Shown piece after piece: positions 8,734 through 20,011 of a stretch of DNA of 23,921 nucleotides. The position numbers were made by a program, and so were the translations under genes. The notes under the pieces were generated by a model. That model did not search any database. It was not told the DNA's origin and saw nothing but the letters and a program-made list of their open reading frames with translations. How positions within the stretch are numbered: position 1 is the first letter of the stretch; each line of letters starts with the position of its first letter. The DNA is from Apostichopus parvimensis. Lineage: Eukaryota; Echinodermata; Holothuroidea; Aspidochirotida; Stichopodidae. The stretch lies in the NCBI GenBank assembly GCA_000934455.1, contig KN888561.1, positions 39,868 through 63,788 on the forward strand, given 5' to 3'.

Positions 8734-9624
8734 ATTTGTTCTACAGTAGGTTAATGCTACTGGTTTAACTACTGTACATGTACAGTAGGCATTACAGTTC
8801 ATTGTACAAATGAGAAGGAATGCAATCGACTTTGGTCAGATTCACAAAATTTGTACAAGGACACACATCAATTGCTGTCAAAGCAAACAATGCACTGCTT
8901 TCCATTATGTCTCTGAAATTTGAATAATACTACTACTATGACAGTATCTCCTACTGCTGTAGTTCACTTGTCATGTAAACGACCTTGTCATGCTGTGTAA
9001 ACATGACTCACTTGATTACATGAAGCCTACTCTGCCATTTCCGTTAACGTTGCCGAAGGCTCTCCGGGTGTTAAAGTCTGCAGCTTTCTCGTTAAGTCTG
9101 GGGGGAAAGTGAGCTGTCATAATTTAATTAATCTGATCTTTTTCCTCGAAGCTGATCATGCGATGGTGTGGGATTGGCATGTATGTCGTACCCGAGCTGC
9201 CAAACTCTAAGGTCTGAGACTAATTCTAAGACTCAACAGGTTAGAATGAACGTGATTTGGGAAGTTCCGTTTATGTTATTCAGTGTTCTCGAACATACAT
9301 TTGCGACAGCATCGTTAATTTAAGTGATTAGTTTTCTTTGAGGTTAGTCCATCAGTATATCAGAATTAGTCCAGCAAGGGAAGAATTCATCTCTGTACGT
9401 GTTTATTAGAAGCGTACAGTACCGTACCAAATTCAATGAGGGGATTGACGTGACTTCTCTTTGACCTTTCTCAACTCTTCTTTTGCACTTTTCTTTCGAT
9501 TGGCCTGGTCTGTAAATTGGTTAAGAATGACACTGTAGATCCAGAAAGGAAGAAAAAGCTCAGTAGAATGTTAAACTATAGGTTAATAACTCTGGTAGTT
9601 TGGAGAGTGCAAATTTATTTGATT

Positions 9625-9860
9625 CCTCACTTATATGTCTCCTCACAACAACTGCAACCATCACTCTACCGTGTCTAGAGTGAACCTCCAACCTGTGATA
9701 CTGACCTCTCCATTTGGCGGGTCACCTTCGTCAACCTACAGTACCTCCTTCTCATTCTACCACTCAAAGTTTCTAGTTGTATACTCTATAGTAGGGTTAA
9801 GACAGTTCAGAGAGTAGGCTAGTAAGTACCCAAACCAGGGAGTTTTGTGGGTTTTCCTGA
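9625..9860 (+). repeat. Dispersed repeat, copy 5
   Basis: The copy reads GTCTCCTCACAAC, CACTCTACCGTGTCTAG, GACCTCTCCATTTGGCGGGTCA and CCTCCTTCTCATTCTACCACTCAAAGT. It ends with the border sequence CCCAAACCAGGGAGTTTTG. It is the most complete copy on the + strand, about 235 bp. Confidence 0.68.
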
Positions 9861-10161
9861 CTTTGAGTAATTCTCAGGGCTGTATTTTAAATCCCCGGAC
9901 AGTAAGTTACGTGCGAACTGTCACTTTCACTTCTTTCATTTTGTATTATTCTTCCGTTTAAATGTTTGAACATATATATACAATACAGATATAAAAGGAA
10001 AAGAAAGTGTGAATATCCTACAGGGGTGCTTGTACTACATGTTGTATACTTTATAATGCAATAGTGCATGTGGTCACATTGCTATTTCTATTATTACACA
10101 TTGCTATATATGTTTCTGTCTCTATATCTATCTCTCTCTCTACACACACATGCACGCATGC

Positions 10162-10169
10162 ATGTACAC
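10162..10169. repeat. 8-bp target-site duplication, left copy
   Basis: ATGTACAC is repeated exactly at 11513-11520. The pre-insertion site appears to have been inside an alternating CA/TG stretch. Confidence 0.85.
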
Positions 10170-11512
10170 TAGCGTTGTGCGGTAGTCGGATTTCACACAA
10201 CCGGTAGTGTTGCAACATAAATACCGGTATCGTAACTACAACCGGTATTTTCCTCAACTTTCATCTACGGTTCAAAGCACTTAGTAACGAGACTGTCAAT
10301 GTCATACATTCAATATGCATAGCCTAGGCTATGTACATACTCTTACACGCACGTTTATAAAAAAAAATATAAAAAAATAACACGCTATATTAGGGCCTTT
10401 GTTTTTTAACATACACTTCCAAAAAGAAAAGCACAAACCTTGGAAAAAAGCAACCCACACCATCCTTCATTCAAACTCGACGTACGATATTAGATTAACA
10501 CGTTCGCACGTGGATTAAACTTGTAATCCGTACACAAACATAAATTGGGAGTTCCCCACTATTCCATGATATTGGAATAGGGCAACCCCTTCAAGTTCAA
10601 AAGTTCACAATGAAAAGTTTTTAACTATCAACAAGTCACCACGTGTTTGGAACTTCAGACAATAAGAATATAAAATAGGGGTTACGTAAATACGGGATTA
10701 TAAACTACATACATAAGAATAGTACCAATTTATTTATATCGTTAATCGGCTGTTGTTTACTCCTAAAATTTACTTTGAATAGGTGCAATATCAATCTATC
10801 GTACAAAAGTTCTTAAAAATTAAAAAAGTAGCGAAAGATAAATATAAATGACATCGTGGAACCCCCCGCATTAATAAACGAATCCATTTCATTACCACAT
10901 CAAATCTCAAGTACTGCACTGCTGTGTACCAGTACCGTACCCTAGGCTATAATAATATACAGTCCCGTGCGAAGATGGATTTAAACTGGATATACTCCCT
11001 GCGGTTTTGGCGCAAAATTTATAAAATCGTTAAAATGATTATAACAAAATGAGGTGAAATGCATAAGGGTAAGATTTTGTACATGGGAACCTTGACAATC
11101 ATCGTTTGAAGGAAGAATAAATAACGAAAATTTCAGAATAACTTTGAGGTCCCGTAACATGTTGAGCGCAAGTAACGTTCGATATTTGGTGTAGCCTAGG
11201 TCCAAATTACTACGTGAAAAGTTGATTTGTTAATATATAGGTCTAGGCCAGTATGTAAGTTGGTCAGATATTATTCAAACTAAGAACACAGAAACCAGAA
11301 AAAATCGTGTTTTGTTTTGTTTATTTCAAATAGTAACACGTAGATATTTTTATTATATCCGGGATTCCCGGGAATGATACCGAAACGAATATAATAACCG
11401 GTTGTTTTCCCAATACCGGTAGTAGTTACATATAGCACTGTGATCGGGATTAGTCAAAACCGGGATCGGGATACCGGGATTCACTTGACTACCGGAATCC
11501 CGCACAACCCTA
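10170..11512. mobile_element. Non-autonomous hAT-like DNA transposon, 1,343 bp
   Basis: The left end TAGCGTTGTGCGG and the inverted right end TAGGGTTGTGCGG match at 12 of 13 bases. They are flanked by a perfect 8-bp duplication, ATGTACAC, at 10162-10169 and 11513-11520. An 8-bp duplication with TAGGGTTG-type ends is characteristic of hAT elements. Subterminal regions carry several ACCGGTA/TACCGGT words and CCCGGGA-type words. No BED finger or hAT transposase frame is visible; the longest frames are under 80 codons. Mobilisation would need a transposase from elsewhere. Confidence 0.85.
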
Positions 11513-11520
11513 ATGTACAC
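11513..11520. repeat. 8-bp target-site duplication, right copy
   Basis: This is an exact copy of ATGTACAC at 10162-10169, directly after the inverted terminus. Confidence 0.85.
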
Positions 11521-12236
11521 GCACACAAGAAAAAACATCCTCAGACCAAACCAAGACAAACAAACAAATAAAGGAACTGGTAGCGATAGCTAGTAGTGAA
11601 TCATGCGTTGTATTTCACAGCAATTTTTAATTGAATTCCAATAAGTACACTAAAGCACATACTGTACTGTATATATCTTCATACAGGGCTTAGTCATTGT
11701 TCCTACCACATAATTTTCCCTTATGAAGCAGCTTTATTTTGATAAGTTGAATACTTTTTTTTAATAAGCTAACTCCTCCCTCATCAGATGTGTTGAGGGG
11801 ATACGGTGACACAGCTCTCTTCGGTGTTGGATTTCATTCAAACCATAAAATGGAGCAGGCAGAGACAAAATCAATTACCATACGTACGATTTTATCCAGC
11901 AGTTTGTCTTGTCAGTATTACCTACAAGCACAATGGAAGCTTCTCACAGTTTTTAGATCCATTACTGTAGGTATCGAATTAAAAGTTCTGACGTTACCAT
12001 ACTTTGGCCAGGGGGGGGGAGGGGGAAAGATTTGGTTTACTTGGAATTAAGTCCACCGTACATTAGATGCAGAAAGAAAGGGAAATAGGCATAAACTGTG
12101 ATTGTTTGATTGAGTTGGTTGACGATGCCCATACTGTAAGTGAATGCTTCATATATGTCCAAACGGTCAATGGGAGTTGGTCTTTGGATAATTCTGGGAC
12201 AAATGATGCAACTTGGGTTGCTCTTCATCTGTTGGT

Positions 12237-12254
12237 GGGGGGGGGGGGGGGGGG
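12237..12254 (+). repeat. Poly-G run of 18 with G-rich tail
   Basis: Eighteen consecutive G are followed by AGTGGTGGGTGGGGAGTGG and further G clusters to about 12288. A second run of 9 G plus 5 G lies at 12011-12025. The tract is a strong quadruplex candidate on the + strand (the USP32 sense strand). Its length in the assembly may be unreliable. Confidence 0.85.
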
Positions 12255-12377
12255 AGTGGTGGGTGGGGAGTGGAGGGTGAGGCGGAGAGAATTAAATTTA
12301 AGGCAAGGAAATTACATTGAGTGTAATTTAAAGTGCCTTGGGCTTGGTTCCTTGGTATTAAGTAGCAAAATGATTTA

Positions 12378-12510
12378 TTGACTTCGCTCCTCTCATACCT
12401 GTCTCCCACTCCACATCCGCACTGGACATGTTTTAGCACTGCGCCCTCGCTCCCTGAGCACGGCCCACTTACACCTCCTTCCGAATCTACCACGTACTGT
12501 AGGAAGAAAC
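12378..12510 (+). repeat. Dispersed repeat, copy 6
   Basis: The copy reads GACTTCGCTCCTCTC, TACCTGTCTCCCAC, TTTTAGCACTGCGCCCTC, CACCTCCTTCCGAATCTACCA. It is diverged in the middle but keeps word order. Confidence 0.68.
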
Positions 12511-12801
12511 TACTCGTTTTTGCTAGCGATCCTTCCATAGCAACATGATTTTTGTTGTTTAGTCCTTGTCTATGCAACTTAGAATGTGTGATTAAATCTT
12601 GGCATCGGGCCAATTCGTTCCGGAGGGGGCGCTATTAAGTTGGTTTAAAAACATTCTCTCAGCTCAGTGAAAATATGTCACAGAGGCCATTTAAGCTGTA
12701 CTGTACCGCCCTAGCCCAGCTGTCGGAAATTGTTTGAAACAAAAGGCATGTATATAGTATTAGGTGTGCAATCATTTATCATTATGTTAATGAATTTAAT
12801 G

Positions 12802-13140
12802 CTTCCCTCTCTTACCTGCCTCGACTTGACTAATATATGCAGTTTCCCATCTACACTGTACCTAGCCAGGCATTAACTGGTAAAAACTTTAGCATTGCCC
12901 ACCTACCCCCATTGGACCCTCCTTCCGGTCAACGCCCATCATATTTCCTTCTGAATCTACCACTTGCGAGGTAAAACTGGCTATTCTTGGAGGAAACTTG
13001 TTGCATCATGAGTACTTGGCGAGTGATTTTTTGCCACACTAGCCAAATGGCAAGTAAAGTAGTCTTAAAGATAATTGTGGCGGTCTGGAATATTGTTAAC
13101 CTCTGGTTAAACTGTCTCTTCATTCTACCACCCAAAGTGT
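12802..13140 (+). repeat. Dispersed repeat, copy 7, with a second tail fragment
   Basis: It reads CTCTCTTACCTGCCTC, TTTAGCATTGCCCACC, GGACCCTCCTTCCGGTCAACG and CCTTCTGAATCTACCACTTG to about 12968. A further fragment, CTGTCTCTTCATTCTACCACC, then CAAAGTG, lies at 13108-13138. The structure suggests nested or truncated copies. Confidence 0.6.
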
Positions 13141-13799
13141 TTTTATCTAGTTGTGTGTGTTTTTAAGATCTTTCAAGAAATGTCAGTTCTTTTTGGCCCA
13201 CTCTTCTCTTAACTGTCTCCAATCAACGTACCCATTTTCCCCATAACCCACTGTACTTCCCCATCTACCAGGGATAATAATCCTACAATTCAGATGTACA
13301 CTACGATCCCATCCGTTAAATGTACAAGTTGTGAAAGCAACGCCTGCACTTACTGTACAGTGTACTGTCGGCACTTGTGCTATGCCGGAATGCCGTGAGA
13401 ATTTCCATCTACTCATCAAAGGCTCAACAAACTCATATCATGTGACGTGCCGTTCTGAAGCAGACAGTTATTTTCACAGCTGTAGGGGCTAATGAGAGAA
13501 TTATTCAGCGCATTATACTTTATGAGTTTTGATTTTCCTAAAAAGAAAGAAGGGAAGAACCGAAGAAGATAAAGAAAGAAAGCAAAAAACAAAAATCTTG
13601 AAACCTTGTGTTCATCGCATCCTTCATTACTTACACCCACAATCTTAGTCTGGTTTAGTAAAAGCTACAGTATAAGGTATTACTTGTACAGTCCTTGAAT
13701 GTGTAACGTAGGGTAACATTGTCTGGAAAAGCTTTGGTGTCAAGTTGCTCATTCGAGTTTGACATTTTGTCTACTACATACATACATGTACTGTGTAGG

Positions 13800-14045
13800 T
13801 TATAGATATAGATATTTATTATTCAGCCAATCATATAAAAATACAATGGAAATTGTTGATAACAAGAGCTCAAAACATTAAAAATTGTAAACAACATATA
13901 AGACGTATAATAATATACATAGATATGAAAATGTTCCTATACAATATAAAGATGAACAAAATATAAAATGTACCTACAAAATATTAAAGCGTACAAATAT
14001 ATATAAATGCCCTCATGTCCAATATAAAGTCTACAAAGTATAAAT
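13800..14045. repeat. AT-rich block, possible retroelement 3' end (minus)
   Basis: A sharp drop in GC with many ATATAA and TATAAAT words. Read on the minus strand it ends ATATGATTGGCTGAATAATAAA followed by TATC-type short repeats, a layout seen at the 3' end of some non-LTR retrotransposons. No coding remnant is visible, so this is a weak suggestion. Confidence 0.3.
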
Positions 14046-14214
14046 TGTTTGGATCTTCCTCTTTGCAAACCTAACTGTCAGCTGACACAGTGTTTTGACT
14101 GCTTAAGATATATATTTAATCTAATGCTCTGGTGGTGTTGAAGACAGGAAATGAGAATGTATTACTGTATTGATATGATGGATTCAATTATCTAGTCAAC
14201 CATGGGAAGAAATT

Positions 14215-14360
14215 TGAGTGATGGAGACATTGACAGGACACTGTGGTAAAATGTTACCAGTTGATAGGCTAGGTAGATGGGACAGTGCGGCAGTAGAGCC
14301 GAGACATGTAAGCATCGTTGCTTGTTAAATACCCAAAAGCAGGGAGTTTTGCAGTGTTTT
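14215..14360 (-). repeat. Dispersed repeat, copy 8
   Basis: The minus-strand copy reads GTGGTAAAATGTTACCAG, then GATGGGACAGTGCGG, GAGACATGTAAGC, and the border sequence ACCCAAAAGCAGGGAGTTTTG. It is strongly diverged. Confidence 0.55.
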
Positions 14361-14993
14361 GTGGGACGAAATTGTGACAGTTTAGTAAAAGTCATGTGAA
14401 CACGCATGCATGTATAGAGCATATATTCCATTTCTGGTGTGAGTGCTTCCTATCGTTTCAGTGTGATGATCCATTCATAATGAGCAAGTGTCGACATTAA
14501 GATATCTCAGTTTGCTTGAATCATTCAACACACTTCAGAATTGTGAGAAAGATGATAAAAAAAGAAAGAAAGTTGATTATGTCATTGTGAGATGATGATG
14601 GTACTGGGTTACTGGCATATAGCTAATATACAACTCTTGAATGCTTATAAGTTAGAATGCCAGACATTCCTAGACTTTTCTGATAAATTCACACAGAGTG
14701 AAAACTGATGAAGTGGAGGAGGGGGGAGGTTAGGAGTGGGTTTGGTTGGTGGGATCGTAGCTTGCTAGACTTAGTTAACAGCATTAACAAACCTTGTAGA
14801 AGGTCAGACAGGTCATCTTACTGTACTTAATTGTGACTTCCTAAATCTAATTTCAGGTTTGGAGTTTTTATCCCAAAGTTTTTCAGTTTTCTCACCAATT
14901 GTTGATTTGTAGACGACTCATCTGTGACATTTCTAGACTGTTGAATTTTGTCTTTATTATGACTTAATTTTGTTATCATCTTTTGTTTTGCAG

Positions 14994-15099
14994 CACTTGT
15001 TCTATGCGTTCGGTGGAAGCAGTAAAGGCATCGGCTTTAAGGAACTATTCTGTGGGCTTGTTCTTCTGACGAAAGGAACGCAGGCAGAGAAATTGAGAT
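14994..15099 (+). CDS. USP32: USP32 orthologue, internal exon (second in window)
   Basis: This exon begins in phase 0 after TTTTGTTTTGCAG and encodes 35 residues, starting HLFYAFGGSSKGIGFKELF and continuing CGLVLLTKGTQAEKLR, plus the first base of the next codon. Human USP32, from memory, reads IYCSFGGTSKGLHFNNLIVGLVLLTRG here, so the FGG-SKG-F and GLVLLT-G cores are conserved. The donor is GAT|GTAAGT, a near-perfect consensus. Joining to the previous exon gives PQKLAE-HLFYAFGG without a frame break, at the place where human has KVAE-VIYCSFGG. The region belongs to the helical, EF-hand-related N-terminal part of the protein. No canonical calcium loop is visible in it. Confidence 0.93.
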
Positions 15100-15623
15100 G
15101 TAAGTGTCAAATTGTAGATTAAATACTTTTACTAAATTGAATTATTTTAAGACATGTTGAACTCTAAGAGCATGGTAATAAAATCTTGGAACTGACCAAT
15201 TCGTGTGGGATATTGTTAGTGATAGGAATGGGTGCCCAGGAATCTTGAACAGAAATTGCACCACCATTGGACAGTTCAAGTGGTAGATAAAGAGTTATTC
15301 TTTCAGACACAACCGTACCATTTTGCTGCTTTAGTTGCATAAAGCATGTGAGATTTGTTGCATTACCAGAGATTAACAGAACAGAAAAAAAAAAAAGTCC
15401 TTGGTTTTTATTTAATTGTTAAATTTGCACAAGACTTGATATCAACAGCTGAGTTGTTCAATCCTGAACTGGGGGCTGACAGAATACAGTATAAACAAAG
15501 CAGAGCTTGTCTACTGTGTGTTTGGTCAGTGCTACATACCATGCTTTAAGCCATACAAGTATTTAGATGAGTTTAATAGTGGTGTATACCTCTCATTTGA
15601 TCGATATCCTGTATTTATTTCAG
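15100..15623 (+). other. USP32 short intron, 524 bp
   Basis: The intron runs from GTAAGT to TTTCAG and separates two phase-compatible exons (one base | two bases). Apart from an A-run at about 15386-15396 I see no repeat or element in it. Confidence 0.88.
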
Positions 15624-15748
15624 TCATCTTCAGTATCATAGCACACCACGAAGACGGCTACTACGTGGCCAGAGTCGACCTGGAAACGTTCATCTCTGCC
15701 TGCGATGGAACTCCGATTCCATCCGATTTAGTGCAGCTCTTTCGAAAT
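15624..15748 (+). CDS. USP32: USP32 orthologue, internal exon (third in window)
   Basis: The acceptor is TATTTATTTCAG. The split codon T|TC gives Phe, then 41 complete codons follow, starting IFSIIAHHEDGYYVARVDLE and ending SDLVQLFRN. The donor is AAT|GTGAGT (phase 0). Human USP32 has YIFSLFSSESGNYVIREEMERML followed by a VDGKVP segment here, so the IFS start, the G-Y-V core and the DG-P turn align. The arrangement resembles a degenerate EF-hand pair, but acidic loop residues are too few to call calcium binding. A fragment of the dispersed ACCTGTCTCC repeat starts about 25 bases past the donor, at about 15774. Confidence 0.93.
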
Positions 15749-15773
15749 GTGAGTCTCTATTCAGCCTCGTGCT

Positions 15774-15815
15774 TACTTTTGCTCTACTCACCTGTCTCCT
15801 CACAAGTGTAGCATT
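15774..15815 (+). repeat. Dispersed repeat, head fragment next to exon
   Basis: TTTGCTCTACTCACCTGTCTCC, TCACAAGTGTAGCA matches the head of the family only. It begins about 25 bp downstream of the exon donor. Confidence 0.5.
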
Positions 15816-15841
15816 CTTGCAGTTTTCACCATCATCTAGAT

Positions 15842-15888
15842 CAGCGTGTCATAACCTGGGGTGCAAGGCCTGACCCCTGGGGTACCGG
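15842..15888 (+). mobile_element. hAT-terminus-like fragment
   Basis: CAGCGTGTCATAACCTGGGG, then TGCAAGGCCTGACCCCTGGGG resembles, from memory, the common animal hAT terminus CAGTGGTTCTCAACCTGGGG with its following GACCCCTGGGG palindrome. I did not find the opposite end or a target-site duplication, so it may be a truncated relic. Confidence 0.4.
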
Positions 15889-17976
15889 TCTAGACTGACG
15901 AAGAAAGCTTTTAGCAGGGCTCTCTATTGATGACTGGTCACCTCCCTTGTCAACAGGGTTCTTTCCTAATCTAAAAATTAAGTCTTTTGAATTGAATTAT
16001 ATGGTGTCTTTATAATTCTGGGTTATATCTTAGTCCTTGGCAACCATCCAGATTTCATTTGCTTTGTTCCATTAAGTTTGATTTGGATTCGAGCTGTTCC
16101 CATTCGTGGATATCAAGCGAATGAAGAGTGCAAACCCACAAAACAGTGTACGTTCTTTTGTTATTGTTTTGGTCGAGGTGTAAACATTAATCGGACGCAC
16201 GTGCGGCAAGATGTGTCGACTTCTCGGTTGATAACTGTGAATTAGGTCACATGCTGGGCTAAGTATTCCACAGTCTCTCGCACCATTAAGTAACGTCTGT
16301 GTGTCTCTGTCAACATTCCCGCAGTGGATACAAACTGCTGAAGAACACTTTAACAAAAATATGCTGAATCATTATATAGTCCAGCGCAAATTGTTCACTG
16401 TGTAAAGCTTCATTGTGTTCTAACATTACCTACTGAGGTCAAGAAGTTTGCGCGGTTATGCAGACAGTTAATGTTTTTGGTTCACAAACAGGGATGTTTA
16501 GGTTGAATTTTTCATTTGCTCATAAATGTCTGCCAAATCAGCCAAAATTTGGACAACAGTACCTTGTCATGATTTGTGTGATTATTCACAAAACAAAAGA
16601 TTCTTTAGACCGTCAAGATCAAATGTACTTTGGGGCTTTATGTTTCTACCTGTGTTTTTAAAGACACTTCCATGTCCCTCTGAGATGGTACATTTACTGT
16701 ACCACTGTACAACTACATGCTTCTTTTATGGTTAGATACCACCCTCCTTCTATAAACCAAACTTCGACTTCAGCTATCTGATTTTTGCACTGAAGTATGT
16801 TTTCTTTAGGGAAGGATTAACTACTTTAATGGGTGGAATATTGGTTGCACCTTTTCATTAAGTAATCAATCCCCCACAGAAAACCAGTGCTACTTTAAAT
16901 AACTGGCAGTAGAATGAAAAAAAAAGGACAAACGTTCAAATCTACGGCATGCAGCTTTGAAGGAAATGCTGCCAAAATTGTGTCCAAAGATTTTACAGTA
17001 AGGATTACCTCTTATTAACTTTCGGCACAAGGTGGCCGTTCGTTACTGCATATACCCATTTTCATTATGTAACCCCTGGCTTTGCCTCCACTGCACTCAA
17101 AAAGGTACTACTAATGATAGTACAGATAATACTGAGGATATATAAGAGTTTTCTCCCTATTCCAATTTTACACGTATATTAAAGTTATTGATGGAGCTGT
17201 ATTTTGAACATCAAACCCATTTATCGTACAGCAACGACGACCTGGTTATCCTGGCAGCGAACTGTGTTCTACACTCTACAGTACAGTATGAATGTAGAGT
17301 GTATGTAGTTTGATCCATTTGTTTGTTTTCTCAAGTAATTGGTCACTCAGAGCCTGGAATAGATTGCAACATGTTTTACATGATTGACAGATCTTGTACT
17401 CTATAGTCTAGAGATGCGACTCAGATGAAAACCCCGTGACAGGTTAATTTACATCAACGGCAGAAATTTGAAGCAAAGAAAGCTTCACAAAGTCTGTGAT
17501 TAGTAAGTCTCAAGAAATTACTAATGGATGAGCAAAGGAAGAAAAAAAAAAAGCCAAGGAAAGTTTGCATATGTTTGGTGATTAATTGCCATCACAGAAG
17601 TTAGTTCCTTTTAGTCAGAGTAGAGCTAACAATTCTTTTATCTGAAATAAAAATTTTGTCGTTACGGTGACCTGTTTCATGTAATGGATTACTTCAGATT
17701 GCAAAATTTGTATAGTAATATATATTGAAAGCAGGTCAAGTTTCTATATTGTTGTTGGTTTGCTAGCTGTTTACTATTGCAATGAGAAAACTGCAGAAAT
17801 ATCTTCCTTAGGATCTCTGAATACACGCACTGTAGGTTGTTCCTTTCAACATGATCAAAGGGCATAGCAATTTGGTATTAAACCGCCCTTTAATTTGCAT
17901 ATTACAGTCCCTAAATGAAAAAGTGCACTTGTAGCATTAAAAGTCCAGCTGGTTGTTATTGGAGCTTTACCTTACG

Positions 17977-18815
17977 ACTTCAGGGGTTAACAGCTATACT
18001 ATAGCCAGACTACCCTTGGACCCTCAACTTCAGGGATTAACAGCTACAGCCAGACTACCCCTCAACTTCAGGGATTAACAGCTACAGCCAGACTACCCTT
18101 GGACCCTCAACTTCAGGGATTAATAGCTACAGCCAGACTACCATTGGACCCTCAACTCCAGGAATTAACAGCTATGGCCAGACTAGCCTTGGACCCTCAA
18201 CTTCAGGGATTAACAGCTACAGCCAGACTACCATTGGACCCTCAACTTCAGGGATTAATAGCTACAGCCAGACTACCATTGGACCCTCAACTCCAGGAAT
18301 TAACAGCTACAGCCAGACTATCCTTGGACCCTCAACTTCAGGGATTAACAGCTACAGCCAGACTACCCTTGGACCCTCAACTTCAGGGATTAATAGCTAC
18401 AGCCAGACTAGCCTTGAACCCTCAACTTCAGGGATTAACAGCTACAGCCAGACTATCCTTGGACCCTCAACTTCAGGGATTAACAACTACAGCCAGATTA
18501 CCCTTGGACCCTCAACTTCAGGGATTAATAGCTACAGCCAGACTACCATTGGACCCTCAACTCCAGGAATTAACAGCTACAGCCAGACTACCATTGGACC
18601 CTCAACTCCAGGAATTAACAGCTACAGCCAGACTATCCTTGGACCCTCAACTTTAGGGATTAACAGCTACAGCCAGACTACCCTTGGACCTTCAACTTCA
18701 GGGATTAACAACTACAGCCAGATAACCCTTGGACCCTCAACTTCAGAGATTAACAGCTTGAGCCAGACTACCCTTGGACCCTCAAGTTCAGCCAGACTAC
18801 GTATCTTTGGACCTG
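17977..18815 (+). repeat. 45-bp minisatellite, about 17-18 copies
   Basis: The GGACCCTCAACTTCAGGG core recurs at exactly 45-bp steps from 18101 to 18776 (16 phased copies), with one shortened unit at about 18058 and partial units at each edge. Because 45 is a multiple of three, one + strand frame stays open over about 186 codons (18099-18656), giving units LDPQLQGLTATARLP with few variants. The frame ends where one unit has CTTTAG instead of CTTCAG. No Met start or splice context supports translation, and it lies wholly inside a USP32 intron. Variant units follow a three-unit order, giving 135-bp higher-order structure. Confidence 0.93.
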
Positions 18816-19500
18816 ACTGAATTTTGAAAGCGATACTGGGCTTAGCAATAACAAGTTAATGTTATGAGAGATTCTGCTGCATCATTGTAAATTTATGCTT
18901 AACTGTCAGATCAGTTTTCAGTTCAATTTTGAGTGCCTTGTTGAAAAAGTACAGTTTTTCAGAGCAAAGCCATTCCTACAGTAGGATATGTTTACATGTA
19001 TAACAATGACTGGATTGTATACAGGACTTCCTGAAAGGTCATGATGTTCCTATAACTAATAATTCTTTGCAAGGATTGTCAATTTGTTAGTAGAAAGTCA
19101 TTTATATTTTATACTTTAATGACGTTATGAGGCATCAAAAGGGACTTACAGTAGGAACTATATGCTTATCAGGTGACATCCCCCCCCATCCTCTAGTTCT
19201 TCCCATGTTACTATTAAAAAGGAAGGATTGTAATCCTTTCAAGGCACCAAGACAGGTGCTTCATCCATCCTTCCCCCTTCTCTCCCAGAAAAAAAGGGAC
19301 ACAAAGTTCCCTGCAATCCATTCCAGCTTGAGTTACTATTGAAAAACATAGCTTGAGTTGTTTAGGATAAAATGACTCACTAGTTATCAACCAAGGTGTC
19401 TCTACCCCACCCCCTACCTGGTCCCCTGCTTTATCCTTTCGCAAATTCTTTCGCATTGAAATCCCATTCAAGCCACCAACGCTGGTGGGTGTTGCCATTT

Positions 19501-19529
19501 CCCCCCCCCCCTCCTCTCCCTCCCCTCCC
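19501..19529 (+). repeat. Poly-C run of 11 and C-rich tail
   Basis: Eleven C are followed by TCCTCTCCCTCCCCTCCC. A shorter run of 8 C lies at 19180-19187. Confidence 0.85.
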
Positions 19530-20011
19530 ATTAGTAAACAAACAGAACACTAATATTTCCGAAGCCAACTCCAGTTAATGTACGTAACATTAACATTGAC
19601 AAACATAGTGTGTGTTGCTTGGGACACATACTGTATTGTAGGCTTCATGTATAGTATCTTGTAAACAGAACAGGTAATCTACTGTACCATACAGTTCTTG
19701 CAAACCTGCATTGCAAACAACAAGTTTTTACAAGCCATTCAGAACGGAGTGTACAACCCTTTCCAAATATTCACCCTTGAATCGTAGTTGACAGTAATTA
19801 TTGACATACATGTCACATTTGCAAACACTTGTAACAGTTGACTTTGCTGTTGGCACGGTGATTAATACGATAATAAAATGCGCAGTATAAATTTTGGATG
19901 TGAACCAATATTGGTTATAAATTTATGGGCGCTCTTGTTGTTCTTCTATAGTAGGTGATAATAATAACTTCAATTTTCAAGTTTTGTGCCCAGATATAGT
20001 TATCTATAGTT

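Larger units (their letters stand above)
2709..14993 (+). other. USP32 intron, 12,285 bp, rich in mobile-element relics
   Basis: The intron runs from GTAGGT at 2709 to CAG at 14991-14993. It contains a GGA repeat near its start, a dispersed short repeat in both orientations, a 2.62-kb transposon relic, a C-rich tract, a hAT-like element, poly-G runs and an AT-rich block. I found nothing recognisable in 2900-4090, 4830-5400, 8735-9600, 11520-12000 or 14360-14990 beyond low-complexity words. Confidence 0.85.

Noticed and set aside
16072..16356. Minus-strand 94-codon ORF with several Cys and His
   Set aside because: The Cys/His spacing does not fit a known zinc finger and no neighbouring coding segment extends it.
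18099..18656. 186-codon open frame of 15-residue repeats as a protein gene
   Set aside because: It begins at TTG, not ATG, ends at a point-variant stop within the array, lies inside an intron, and exists only because the 45-bp unit is a multiple of three.
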